Positions 24,655-36,063 of a stretch of 64,000 nt of DNA are shown in pieces. Below the pieces are notes generated by a model that saw only the letters and a program-made list of their open reading frames with translations, ran no database searches and was not told the origin of the DNA. Every line of letters begins with the position of its first letter. The stretch's first letter is position 1. Position numbers and translations under genes: made by a program. Origin of the DNA: Amblyomma americanum (Eukaryota; Arthropoda; Arachnida; Ixodida; Ixodidae); the NCBI RefSeq assembly GCF_052857255.1, contig NC_135500.1:49130272-49194271 (forward strand), given 5' to 3'.

Positions 24655-25216
24655 AGAGTAGACGAGAGAAAGCTGCAAAACGTTTTCTCTCAGAACTGCG
24701 CGAAAACTTGAATTCCGGCTCAAAACAACGGGATACATCGTTTTAGATCGAAACTAGCGAGATCCACGAACATCGATTTTACAAGTCCAAGTCGTCGAAG
24801 AGTAGACGAGAGAGAGCTGTAAACGTTTTCTCTCAGAACTGCGCGAAAACTTGTATTCCGGCTCAAAACAACGGGATACATCGTTTTAGATCGAAACTAG
24901 CGAGATTTACGCACTTAGATTTTACAAGTCGTCGAAGAGTAGACGAGAGAAAGCTGCAAAACGTTTTCTCTCAGAACTGCGCGAAAACTTGAATTCCGGC
25001 TCAAAACAACGGGATACATCGTTTTAGATCGAAACTAGCGAGATCCACGAACATCGATTTTACAAGTCCAAGTCGTCGAAGAGTAGACGAGAGAGAGCTG
25101 TAAACGTTTTCTCTCAGAACTGCGCGAAAACTTGTATTCCGGCTCAAAACAACGGGATACATCATTTTAGATCGAAACTAGCGAGATTTACGCACTACGA
25201 TTTTACAAGTCGTCGA
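24655..25216 (+). repeat. 281-bp dimer in tandem (two copies)
   Basis: The variant 'agctgcaaaacg' starts (at its tgc) at 24,674+1 and again 281 bp later, and the 6-bp insertion 'caagtc' at 24,782 recurs at 25,063, also 281 bp later. The dimer is 7 bp longer than 2 x 137 because of one added a and the 6-bp insertion. It was copied again in the 2,340-bp duplication (27,122 and 27,403). Confidence 0.85.
24782..24793 (+). repeat. 6-bp tandem duplication (caagtc x2) marking module L
   Basis: The usual 'acaagtcgtcg' is replaced by 'acaagtccaagtcgtcg', a duplication of caagtc. I count 15 such monomers, starting at 24,782, 25,063, 25,889, 27,122, 27,403, 28,366, 35,336, 36,849, 40,820, 48,610, 49,984, 51,764, 58,995, 60,369 and 62,149. 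All lie right of 24.7 kb and all have 'gatccacgaacat' just upstream. Confidence 0.9.
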
Positions 25217-25932
25217 AGAGTAGACGAGAGAAAGCTGTAAACGTTTTCTCTTAGAACTGCGCGAAAACTTGAATTCCGGCTCAAAACAACGGGATACATC
25301 GTTTTAGATCGAAACTAGCGAGATTCACGAACATCGATTTTACAAGTCGTCGAAGAGTAGACGAGAGAAAGCTGTAAACGTTTTCTCTCAGAACTGCGCG
25401 AAAACTTGAATTCCGGCTCAAAACACGGGATACATCGTTTTAGATCGAAGCTAGCGAGATTCACGAACATTGATTTTACAAGTCGTCGATGAGTAGACGA
25501 GAGAGAGCTGTAAACGCTTTCTCTCAGAACTGCGCGAAAACTTGTATTCCGGCTCAAAACAACGGGATACATCGTTTTAGATCGAAACTAGCGAGATTTA
25601 CGCACTTCAATTTTACAAGTAGACAAAGTGTAGACGAGAGAAAGCTGTAAACTTTCTCTCAGAACTGCGCGAAAACTTAAATTCCGGCTCAAAACAACGG
25701 GATACATCGTTTTAGATCGAAACTACCGAGATTCACGAACATCGATTTTACAAATCGTCGAAGAGTAGAGGAGAGAAAGCTGCAAAACGTTTTCTCTCAG
25801 AACTGCGCGAAAACTTGAATTCCGGCTCAAAACAACGGGATACATCGTTTTAGATCGAAACTAGCGAGATCCACGAACATGGATTTTACAAGTCCAAGTC
25901 GTCGAAGAGTAGACGAGAGAGAGCTGTAAACG

Positions 25933-28408
25933 TTTTCTCTCAGAACTGCGCGAAAACGTATTCCGGCTCAAAACAACGGGATACATCGTTTTAGATCAAA
26001 ACTAGAGAGATTCAGGAACATAGATTTTACAAGACGACAAAGGGTAGACGAGCGAAAGCTGTAAACTTTCTCTCAGAACTGCGCGAAAACTTGTATTCCG
26101 GCTCAAAACCACGGGATACATCGTTTTACATCAAAACGAGCGAGATTTACGCACTTCGATTTTACAAGTCGTCGAAAAGTAGACGAGAGAAAGCTGTTAA
26201 CTTTTTCTCTCAGAACTGCGCGAAAACTTGTATTCCGGCTCAAAACAACGGGATACATTGTTTTAGATCGAAACTAGCGAGATTTACGCACTTCGATTTT
26301 ACAAGTCGTCGAAGAGTAGACGAGAGAAATCTGTTAACTTTTTCTCTCAGAACTGAGCGAAAACTTGAATTCCGGCTCAAAACAACGGGATACATCGTTT
26401 TAGATCGAAACTAGCGCGATTTACGCACTTCGATTTTACAAGTCGTCGAAGAGTAGACGAGAAAAAGCTGTAAACTTTTTCTCTCAGAACTGCGCGAAAA
26501 CTTGAATTCCGGCTATAAACAAAGGATACACCGTTTTAGATCGAAACTAGCGAGATTTACGCACTTCGATTTTAAAAGTCATCGAAGAGTAGACGAGAGA
26601 GAGCTGTAAACTTTTTCTCTCAGAACGGCGCGAAAACTTGTATTCCGTCTCAAAACAACGGGATACATCGTTTTAGATCGAAACTAGCGAGATTTACGCA
26701 CTTCGATTTTACAAGTAGACAAAGTGTAGACGAGAGAAAGCTGTAAACTTTCTCTCAGAACTGCGCGAAAACTTAAATTCCGGCTCAAAACAACGGGATA
26801 CATCGTTTTAGATCGAAACTACCGATATTCACGAACATCGAGTTTACAAATCGTCGAAGAGTAGACGAGAGAGAGCTATAAACTTTTTCTCTCAGAACGG
26901 CGCGAAAACTTGTTTTCCGGCTCAAAACAACGGGATACATCGTTTTATATCGAAACTAGCGAGATTTACGCACTTCGATTTTACAAGTCGTCGAAGAGTA
27001 GACGAGAGAAAGCTGCAAAACGTTTTCTCTCAGAACTGCGCGAAAACTTGAATTCCGGCTCAAAACAACGGGATACATCGTTTTAGATCGAAACTAGCGA
27101 GATCCACGAACATCGATTTTACAAGTCCAAGTCGTCGAAGAGTAGACGAGAGAGAGCTGTAAACGTTTTCTCTCAGAACTGCGCGAAAACTTGTATTCCG
27201 GCTCAAAACAACGGGATACATCGTTTTAGATCGAAACTAGCGAGATTTACGCACTTAGATTTTACAAGTCGTCGAAGAGTAGACGAGAGAAAGCTGCAAA
27301 ACGTTTTCTCTCAGAACTGCGCGAAAACTTGAATTCCGGCTCAAAACAACGGGATACATCGTTTTAGATCGAAACTAGCGAGATCCACGAACATCGATTT
27401 TACAAGTCCAAGTCGTCGAAGAGTAGACGAGAGAGAGCTGTAAACGTTTTCTCTCAGAACTGCGCGAAAACTTGTATTCCGGCTCAAAACAACGGGATAC
27501 ATCATTTTAGATCGAAACTAGCGAGATTTACGCACTACGATTTTACAAGTCGTCGAAGAGTAGACGAGAGAAAGCTGTAAACGTTTTCTCTTAGAACTGC
27601 GCGAAAACTTGAATTCCGGCTCAAAACAACGGGATACATCGTTTTAGATCGAAACTAGCGAGATTCACGAACATCGATTTTACAAGTCGTCGAAGAGTAG
27701 ACGAGAGAAAGCTGTAAACGTTTTCTCTCAGAACTGCGCGAAAACTTGAATTCCGGCTCAAAACACGGGATACATCGTTTTAGATCGAAGCTAGCGAGAT
27801 TCACGAACATCGATTTTACAAGTCGTCGATGAGTAGACGAGAGAGAGCTGTAAACGCTTTCTCTCAGAACTGCGCGAAAACTTGTATTCCGGCTCAAAAC
27901 AACGGGATACATCGTTTTAGATCGAAACTAGCGAGATTTACGCACTTCAATTTTACAAGTAGACAAAGTGTAGACGAGAGAAAGCTGTAAACTTTCTCTC
28001 AGAACTGCGCGAAAACTTAAATTCCGGCTCAAAACAACGGGATACATCGTTTTAGATCGAAACTACCGAGATTCACGAACATCGATTTTACAAATCGTCG
28101 AAGAGTAGACGAGAGAGGGCTATAAACTTTTTCTCTCAGAACGGCGCGAAAACTTGTTTTCCGGCTCAAAACAACGGGATACATCGTTTTATATGAAAAC
28201 TAGCGAGATTTACGCACTTCGATTTTACAAGTCGTCGAAGAGTAGAGGAGAGAAAGCTGCAAAACGTTTTCTCTCAGAACTGCGCGAAAACTTGAATTCC
28301 GGCTCAAAACAACGGGATACATCGTTTTAGATCGAAACTAGCGAGATCCACGAACATGGATTTTACAAGTCCAAGTCGTCGAAGAGTAGACGAGAGAGAG
28401 CTGTAAAC
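25933..28408. repeat. 2,340-bp tandem duplication, copy 2 (with one extra monomer)
   Basis: Matches copy 1 to about 28,109; bases of about 28,110-28,245 form a monomer absent from copy 1; then 28,246-28,408 match the end of copy 1 (25,770-25,932). Either copy 1 lost it or copy 2 kept the ancestral state. The related stretch at 35,090-35,230 also has this monomer, which favours loss in copy 1. Confidence 0.85.
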
Positions 28409-30331
28409 GTTTTCTCTCAGAACTGCGCGAAAACTTGTATTCCGGCTCAAAACAACGGGATACATCGTTTTAGATCGAAACTAGCGAGATTCACGAACAT
28501 CGATTTTACAAGTCGTCGAAGAGTAGACGAGAGAGAGCTGATAACTTTTTCTCTCAGAACTGAGGGAAAACTTGAATTCCGGCTCAAAACAACGGGATAC
28601 ATCGTTTTAGATCGAAACTAGCGAGATTTACGCACTTCGATTTTAAAAGTCGTCGAAGAGTAGACGAGAGAGAGCTGTAAACGTTTTCTCTCAGAACGGC
28701 GCGAAAACTTGTATTCCGGCTCAAAACAACGAGATACATCGTTTTAGAACAAAACTAGCGAGATTCACGAACATCGATTTTACAAGTCGTCGAAGAGTAG
28801 ACGAGAGAGAGCTGTAAACGTTCTCTCTCATAACTGCGCGAAAACTTGTATTCCGGCTCAAAACAACGGGATACATCGTTTTAGATCGAAACTAGCGAGA
28901 TTTACGCACTTCGATTTTACATGTAGACAAAGTGTAGACGAGAGAAAGCTGTAAACTTTTTCTCTCAGAACTGAGCGAAAACTTGAATTCCGGCTCAAAA
29001 CAACGGGAGACATCGTTTTAGATCGAAACTAGCGCGATTTACGCACTTCGATTTTACAAGTCGTCGAAGATAGACGAGAAAAAGCTGTAAACTTTTTCTC
29101 TCAGAACTGCGCGAAAACTTGAATTCCGGCTATAAACAACTGGATACATCGTTTTAGATCGAAACTAGCGAGATTTACGCACTTCGATTTTAAAAGTCGT
29201 CGAAGAGTAGACGAGAGAGAGCTGTAAACGTTTTCTCTCAGAACGGCGCGAAAACTTGTATTCCGGCTCAAAACAACGAGATACATCGTTTTAGAACAAA
29301 ACTAGCGAGATTCACGAACATCGATTTTATAAGTCGTCGAAGAGTAGACGAGAGAGAGCTGTAAACGTTTTCTCTCAGAACTGCGCGAAAACTTAAATTC
29401 CGGCTCAAAACAACGGGATACATCGTTTTAGATCGAAACTAGCGAGATTCACGAACATCGATTTTACAAATCGTCGAAGAGTAGACGAGAGAGAGCTATA
29501 AACTTTTTCTCTCAGAACGGCGCGAAAACTTGTATTCCGGCTCAAAACAACGGGATACATCGTTTTAGAATGAAACTAGCGAGATTCACGAACATCGATT
29601 TTACAAGTCGTCGAAGAGTAGACGAGAGAGAGCTGTAATTGTTTTCTCTTAGAACTGCGCGAAAACTTGTATTCCGGCTCAAAACAACGAGATACATTGT
29701 TTTAGATCGAAACTAGCGAGATTTACGCACTTCGATTTTACAAGTCGTCGAAGAGTAGACGAGAGAGAGCTGTAAACGTTTTCTCTCAGAACTGCGCGAA
29801 AACTTGTATTCCGGCTCAAAACAACGGGATACATCGTTTTAAATTGAAACTAGCGAGATTTACGCACTTCGATTTTACAAGTCGTCGAAGAGTAGACGAA
29901 AGCTGTAAGCTTTTTCTCTCAGAACTGCGCGAAAACTTGTAATCCGGCTCAAAACAACGGGATACATCGTTTTAGATTGAAACTAGCGAGATTCACGAAC
30001 ATCGTTTTTACATGTCGTCGAAGAGTAGACGAGAGAAAGTTGTAAACTTTTTCTCTAATAACTGCGCGAAAACTTGTATTCCGGCTCTAAACAACAGGGT
30101 ACATCGTTTTAGATCGAAACTAGCGAGATTTAAGCACTTTGATTTTACAAGTCGTCGAAGAGTAGACGAGAGAAAGCTGTAAGCTTTCTCTCTCAGAACT
30201 GCGCGAAAACTTGAATTCCGGCTCAAAACAACGGGATACATCGTTTTAGATCGAAATTAGAGAGATTCACGAACATAGATTTTACAAGTCGTCGCAGAGT
30301 AGAAGAGAGAGAGCTGTAACCTTTTGCTCTC
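28409..30331. repeat. Mosaic satellite block
   Basis: Bases of about 28,480-29,530 align with about 35,585-36,635 (offset 7,107), including 'gataactttttctc', 'acatgtagacaaagtgtag' and 'ggctataaacaactgg'. From about 29,644 the block is the distant copy of 19,079-19,690. One short monomer near 29,897 reads 'gtagacgaaagctg', lacking 4 bases of the purine stretch. No gene. Confidence 0.75.
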
Positions 30332-32421
30332 AGAACGGCGCGAAAACTTGTATTCCGGCTCAAAACAACGGGATACATCGTTTTAGGTCGAAACTAGCGC
30401 GATTTACGCACTTCGATTATACAAGTCGTCGAAGAGTAGACGAGAGGAAGGCGTAAACTTTTTCTCTCAGAACTGCGCGAAAACTTGAATTCCGGCTATA
30501 AACCACGGGATACATCGTTTTAGATCAGAACGAGCGAGATTTACGCACTTCGATTTTACAAGTGGTCAAAGAGTAGACGAGAGAAAGCTGTTAACTTTTT
30601 CTCTCAAAACTGAGCGAAAACTTGTATTCCGGCTAAAAACAACGAGATACATCGTTTTAGATTAAAACTAGCGAGATTCACGAACATCGATTTTACAAGT
30701 CGTCGAAGAGTAGACGAGAGATAGCTGTAAACGTTTTCTCTCAGAACTGCGCAAAAACTTGAATTTCGGCTCAAAACAACGGAATACATCGTTTTAGATC
30801 GAAAGTAGAGAGATTCACGAACATAGATTTTACAAGTCGTCTAAGGGTAGACGAGAGTAGGCTGTAAACGTTCTCTGAGAACTGCGCGAAAACTTGTATT
30901 CCGGCTCAAAACAACGGGATACATCGTTTTAGATCGAAACAAGCGAGATTTACGCACTTCGATTTTAGAAGTCGTCGAAGAAGAGACGAGAGAAAGCTGT
31001 TAACTTTTTCTCTCAGAACTGCGCGAAAACTTGTATTCCGGCTCAAAACAACGAGATACATCGTTTTAGAACAAAACTAGCGAGATTCACGAACATCGAT
31101 TTTACAAGTCGTCGAAGAGTAGACGAGAGAGAGCTGTAAACGTTTTCTCTCAGAACTGCGCGAAAACTTAAATTCCGGCTCAAAACAACGGGATACATCG
31201 TTTTAGATCGAAACTAGCGAGATTCACGAACATCGATTTTACAAATCGTCGAAGAGTAGACGTGAGAGAGCTATAAACTTTTTCTCTCAGAACTGCGCGA
31301 AAACTTGTATTCCGGCTCAAAACAACGGGATACATCGTTTTAGATTGAAACTAGCGAGATTCAGGAACATCGTTTTTACATGTCGTCGAAGAGTAGACGA
31401 GAGAAAGTTGTAAACTTTTTCTCTAATAACGGCGCGAAAACTTGTATTCCGGCTCTAAACAACAGGGTACATCGTTTTAGATCGAAACTAGCGAGATTTG
31501 AGCACTTTGATTTTACAAGTCGTCGAAGAGTAGACGCGAGAAAGCTGAAAGCTTTTCCTCTCAGAACTGAGCGAAAACTTGAATTCCGGCTCAAAACAAC
31601 GGGATACATCGTTTTAGATCGAAACTAGCGCGATTTACGCACTTAGACTTTACAAGTCGTCGAAGAGTAGACGAGAGAAAGCTGTAAGCTTTCTCTCTCA
31701 GAACTGCGCGAAAACTTTAATTCCGGCTCAAAACAACGGGATACATCGTTTTAGATCGAAATTAGAGAGATTCACGAACATAGATTTTACAAGTCGACAA
31801 AGGGTAGACGAGAGAAAGCCGTAAACTTGCAGAACGGCGCGAAAACTTGTATTCCGGCTCAAAACAACGGGATACATCGTTTTAGGTCGAAACTAGCGCG
31901 ATTTACGCACTTCGATTATACAAGTCGTCGAAGAGTAGACGAGAGGAAGGCGTAAACTTTTTCTCTCAGAACTGCGCGAAAACTTGAATTCCGGCTATAA
32001 ACCACGGGATACATCGTTTTAGATCAGAACGAGCGAGATTTACGCACTTCGATTTTACAAGTGGTCAAAGAGTAGACGAGAGAAAGTTGTTAACTTTTTC
32101 TCTCAAAACTGAGCGAAAACTTGTATTCCGGCTAAAAACAACGAGATACATCGTTTTAGATTAAAACTAGCGAGATTTACGTACTTCGATTTTACAAGTC
32201 GTCGAAGAGTAGACGAGAGATAGCTGTAAACGTTTTCTCTCAGAACTGCGCAAAAACTTGAATTTCGGCTCAAAACAACGGAATACATCGTTTTAGATCG
32301 AAAGTAGAGAGATTCACGAACATAGATTTTACAAGTCGTCTAAGGGTAGACGAGAGTAGGCTGTAAACGTTCTCTGAGAACTGCGCGAAAACTTGTATTC
32401 CGGCTCAAAACAACGGGATAC
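30332..32421. repeat. Partial duplication, offset 1,499 bp (30,332-31,006 with 31,831-32,505)
   Basis: Five monomers at 30,332-31,006 recur at 31,831-32,505, with 'ggctataaaccacggg', 'gatcagaacgag', 'gatagctgtaaac' and 'gtcgtctaagggtag' in both. The stretch between them (31,007-31,830) is a patchwork: its first part resembles 29.2-29.5 kb and its middle resembles 19.4-19.7 and 30.0-30.2 kb. A compact variant 'gtaaacttgcagaac' is near 31,821. Confidence 0.7.
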
Positions 32422-34495
32422 ATCGTTTTAGATCGAAACAAGCGAGATTTACGCACTTCGATTTTAGAAGTCGTCGAAGAAGAGACGAGAGAAAGCTGTT
32501 AACATTTCCTCTCAGAACTGCGCGTAAACTTGTATTCCGGCTCAAAACTACGGGATACATCGTTTTAGATCGAAACTAGCGCGATTTACGCACTTCGATT
32601 TTACAAGTCGTCGAAGAGTAGACGAGAGAAAGCTGTAAACTTTTTCTCTCTGAACTGCGCGAAAACTTCTATTCCGGATCAAAACAACGGGATACATTGT
32701 TTTAGATCGAAACTAGCAAAATTCACGAACATCAATTTTACAAGTCGTCGAAGAGTAGACAAGAGAAAGGTGTAAACATTTTCTTTCAGAACTGCGCGAA
32801 AACTTGTATTCCAGCTAAAAACAACGAGATACATCGTTTTAGATCAAAACTAGCGAGATTTACGTACTTGCATTTTACAAGTCGTCGAAGAGTAGACGAG
32901 AGAAAGCTGTAAACTTTTTCTCTCAGAACTGCGCGAAAACTTCTATTCCGGCTCAAACAACGGGATACATTGTTTTAGATCGAAACTAGCAAAATTCACG
33001 AACATCGATTTTACAAGTCGTCGAAGAGTAGACAAGAGAAAGGTGTAAACATTTTCTCTCAGAACTGCGCAAAACTTGTATTCCGACTAAAAGCAACGAG
33101 ATACATCGTTTTAGATCAAAACTAGCGAGATTCACGAACATCGATTTTACAAGTCGTCGAAGAGTAGACGAGAGAGAGCTGTAAACGTTTTCTCTCAGAA
33201 CTGCGCAAAAACTTGTATTCCACCTAAAAACAACGGGATACATCGTTTTAGATCGAAACTAGCTTGATTTACGCACTTCGATTTTACAAGTCGTCGAAGA
33301 GTAGACGAGAGAAAGCTATAAGCTTTTTCTCTCAGAACTGCGCGAAAACGTATTCCGGCTCAAAACAAAGGGATACATCGTTTTAGATCGAAACTAGAGA
33401 GATTCAGGAACATAGATTTTACAAGTCGACAAAGGGTAGACGAGCGAAAGCTGTAAACTTTCTCTCAGAACTGCGCGAAAACTTGTATTCCGGCTCAAAA
33501 CCACGGGATACATCGTTTTACATCAAAACGAGCGAGATTTACGCACTTCGATTTTACAAGTCGTCGAAGAGTAGACGAGAGAAAGCTGTTAACTTTTTCT
33601 CTCAGAACTGCGCGAAAACTTGTATTCCGGCTCAAAACAACGGGATACATTGTTTTAGATCGAAACTAGCGAGATTTACGCACTTCGATTTTACAAGTCG
33701 TCGAAGAGTAGACGAGAGAAATCTGTTGACTTTTTCTCACAGAACTGAGCGAAAACTTGAATTCCGGCTCAAAACAACGGGATACATCGTTTTAGATCGA
33801 AACTAGCGCGATTTACGCACTTCGATTTTACAAGTCGTCGAAGAGTAGACGAGAAAAAGCTGTAAACTTTTTCTCTCAGAACTGCGCGAAAAATTGAATT
33901 CCGGCTATAAACAACGGGATACACCGTTTTAGATCGAAACTAGCGAGATTTACGCACTTCGATTTTAAAAGTCATCGAAGAGTAGACGAGAGAGAGCTGT
34001 AAACTTTTTCTCTCAGAACGGCGCGAAAACTTGTATTCCGTCTCAAAACAACGGGATACATCGTTTTAGATCGAAACTAGCGAGATTTACGCACTTCGAT
34101 TTTACAAGTAGACAAAGTGTAGACGAGAGAAAGCTGTAAACTTTCTCTCAGAACTGCGCGAAAACTTAAATTCCGGCTCAAAACAACGGGATACATCGTT
34201 TTAGATCGAAACTACCGAGATTCACGAACATCGAGTTTACAAATCGTCGAAGAGTAGACGAGAGAGAGCTATAAACTTTTTCTCTCAGAACGGCGCGAAA
34301 ACTTGTTTTCCGGCTCAAAACAACGGGATACATCGTTTTATATCGAAACTAGCGAGATTTACGGACTTCGATTTTACAAGTCGTCGAAGAGTAGACGAGA
34401 GAAAGCTGCAAAACGTTTTCTCTCAGAACTGCGCGAAAACTTGAATTCCGGCTCAAAACAACGGGATACATCGTTTTAGATCGAAACTAGCGAGA
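32422..34495. repeat. Distant copy of 22,690-24,763 (offset 9,732)
   Basis: About 15 monomers match, with 'taacatttcctctcag' near 32,501 where the partner has 'taactttttctctcag'. The partner's link 'aacaaaggatacacc' (24,180) is 'aacaacgggatacacc' here, so the offset changes by one base. After 34,495 the sequence follows 25,183 onward, so the copy skips the 281-bp dimers. Confidence 0.8.
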
Positions 34496-36063
34496 TTTAC
34501 GCACTACGATTTTACAAGTCGTCGAAGAGTAGACGAGAGAAAGCTGTAAACGTTTTCTCTTAGAACTGCGCGAAAACTTGAATTCCGGCTCAAAACAACG
34601 GGATACATCGTTTTAGATCGAAACTAGCGAGATTCACGAACATCGATTTTACAAGTCGTCGAAGAGTAGACGAGAGAAAGCTGTAAACGTTTTCTCTCAG
34701 AACTGCGCGAAAACTTGAATTCCGGCTCAAAACAACGGGATACATCGTTTTAGATCGAAGCTAGCGAGATTCACGAACATCGATTTTACAAGTCGTCGAA
34801 GAGTAGACGAGAGAGAGCTGTAAACGCTTTCTCTCAGAACTGCGCGAAAACTTGTATTCCGGCTCAAAACAACGGGATACATCGTTTTAGATCGAAACTA
34901 GCGAGATTTACGCACTTCAATTTTACAAGTAGACAAAGTGTAGACGAGAGAAAGCTGTAAACTTTCTCTCAGAACTGCGCGAAAACTTAAATTCCGGCTC
35001 AAAACAACGGGATACATCGTTTTAGATCGAAACTACCGAGATTCACGAACATCGATTTTACAAATCGTCGAAGAGTAGACGAGAGAGAGCTATAAACTTT
35101 TTCTCTCAGAACGGCGCGAAAACTTGTTTTCCGGCTCAAAACAACGGGATACATCGTTTTATATGAAAACTAGCGAGATTTACGCACTTCGATTTTACAA
35201 GTCGTCGAAGAGTAGACGAGAGAAAGCTGCAAAACGTTTTCTCTCAGAACTGCGCGAAAACTTGAATTCCGGCTCAAAACAACGGGATACATCGTTTTAG
35301 ATCGAAACTAGCGAGATCCACGAACATGAATTTTACAAGTCCAAGTCGTCGAAGAGTAGACGAGAGAGAGCTGTAAACGTTTTCTCTCAGAACTGCGCGA
35401 AAACTTGTATTCCGGCTCAAAACAACGGGATACATCGTTTTAGATCGAAACTAGCGAGATTTACGCACTACAATTTTACAAGTCGTCGAAGAGTAGACGA
35501 GAGAAAGCTGTAAACGTTTTCTCTCAGAACTCCGCGAAAACTTGAATTCCGGCTCAAAACAACGGGATACATCGTTTTAGATCGAAACTAGCGAGATTCA
35601 CGAACATCGATTTTACAAGTCGTCGAAGAGTAGACGAGAGAGAGCTGATAACTTTTTCTCTCAGAACTGAGCGAAAACTTGAATTCCGGCTCAAAACAAC
35701 GGGATACATCGTTTTAGATCGAAACTAGCGAGATTTACGCACTTCGATTTTAAAAGTCGTCGAAGAGTAGACGAGAGAGAGCTGTAAACTTTTTCTCTCA
35801 GAACGGCGCGAAAACTTGTATTCCGGCTCAAAACAACGAGATACATCGTTTTAGAACGAAACTAGCGAGATTCACGAACATCGATTTTACAAGTCGTCGA
35901 AGAGTAGACGAGAGAGAGCTGTAAACGTTTTCTCTCATAACTGCGCGAAAACTTGTATTCCGGCTCAAAACAACGGGATACATCGTTTTAGATCGAAACT
36001 AGCGAGATTTACGCACTTCGATTTTACATGTAGACAAAGTGTAGACGAGAGAAAGCTGTAAAC
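34496..36063. repeat. Mosaic block related to 25.2-25.8 kb and 28.1-29.0 kb
   Basis: Follows 25,183-25,770 to about 35,085, then 28,110 onward (offset 6,970, marker 'ttatatgaaaac' at 35,161 and 28,191). It has one extra monomer near 35,451-35,590, after which the offset becomes 7,107. No gene. Confidence 0.75.

Larger units (their letters stand above)
23593..25932. repeat. 2,340-bp tandem duplication, copy 1 (one monomer shorter)
   Basis: Aligned base for base with 25,933 onward. Differences seen: t at 23,765 (a at 26,105), g at 23,837 (a at 26,177), g at 24,486 (t at 26,826), t at 25,471 (c at 27,811). At about 25,769 it skips one monomer that copy 2 has at about 28,110-28,245, then matches again to its end. 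Contains an internal 281-bp dimer repeat. Confidence 0.9.

Noticed and set aside
28409..32421. Possible degraded mobile element causing the mosaic.
   Set aside because: Every part aligns with satellite monomers; no terminal repeats, tRNA primer-binding site, poly-A tail or protein motif was seen.
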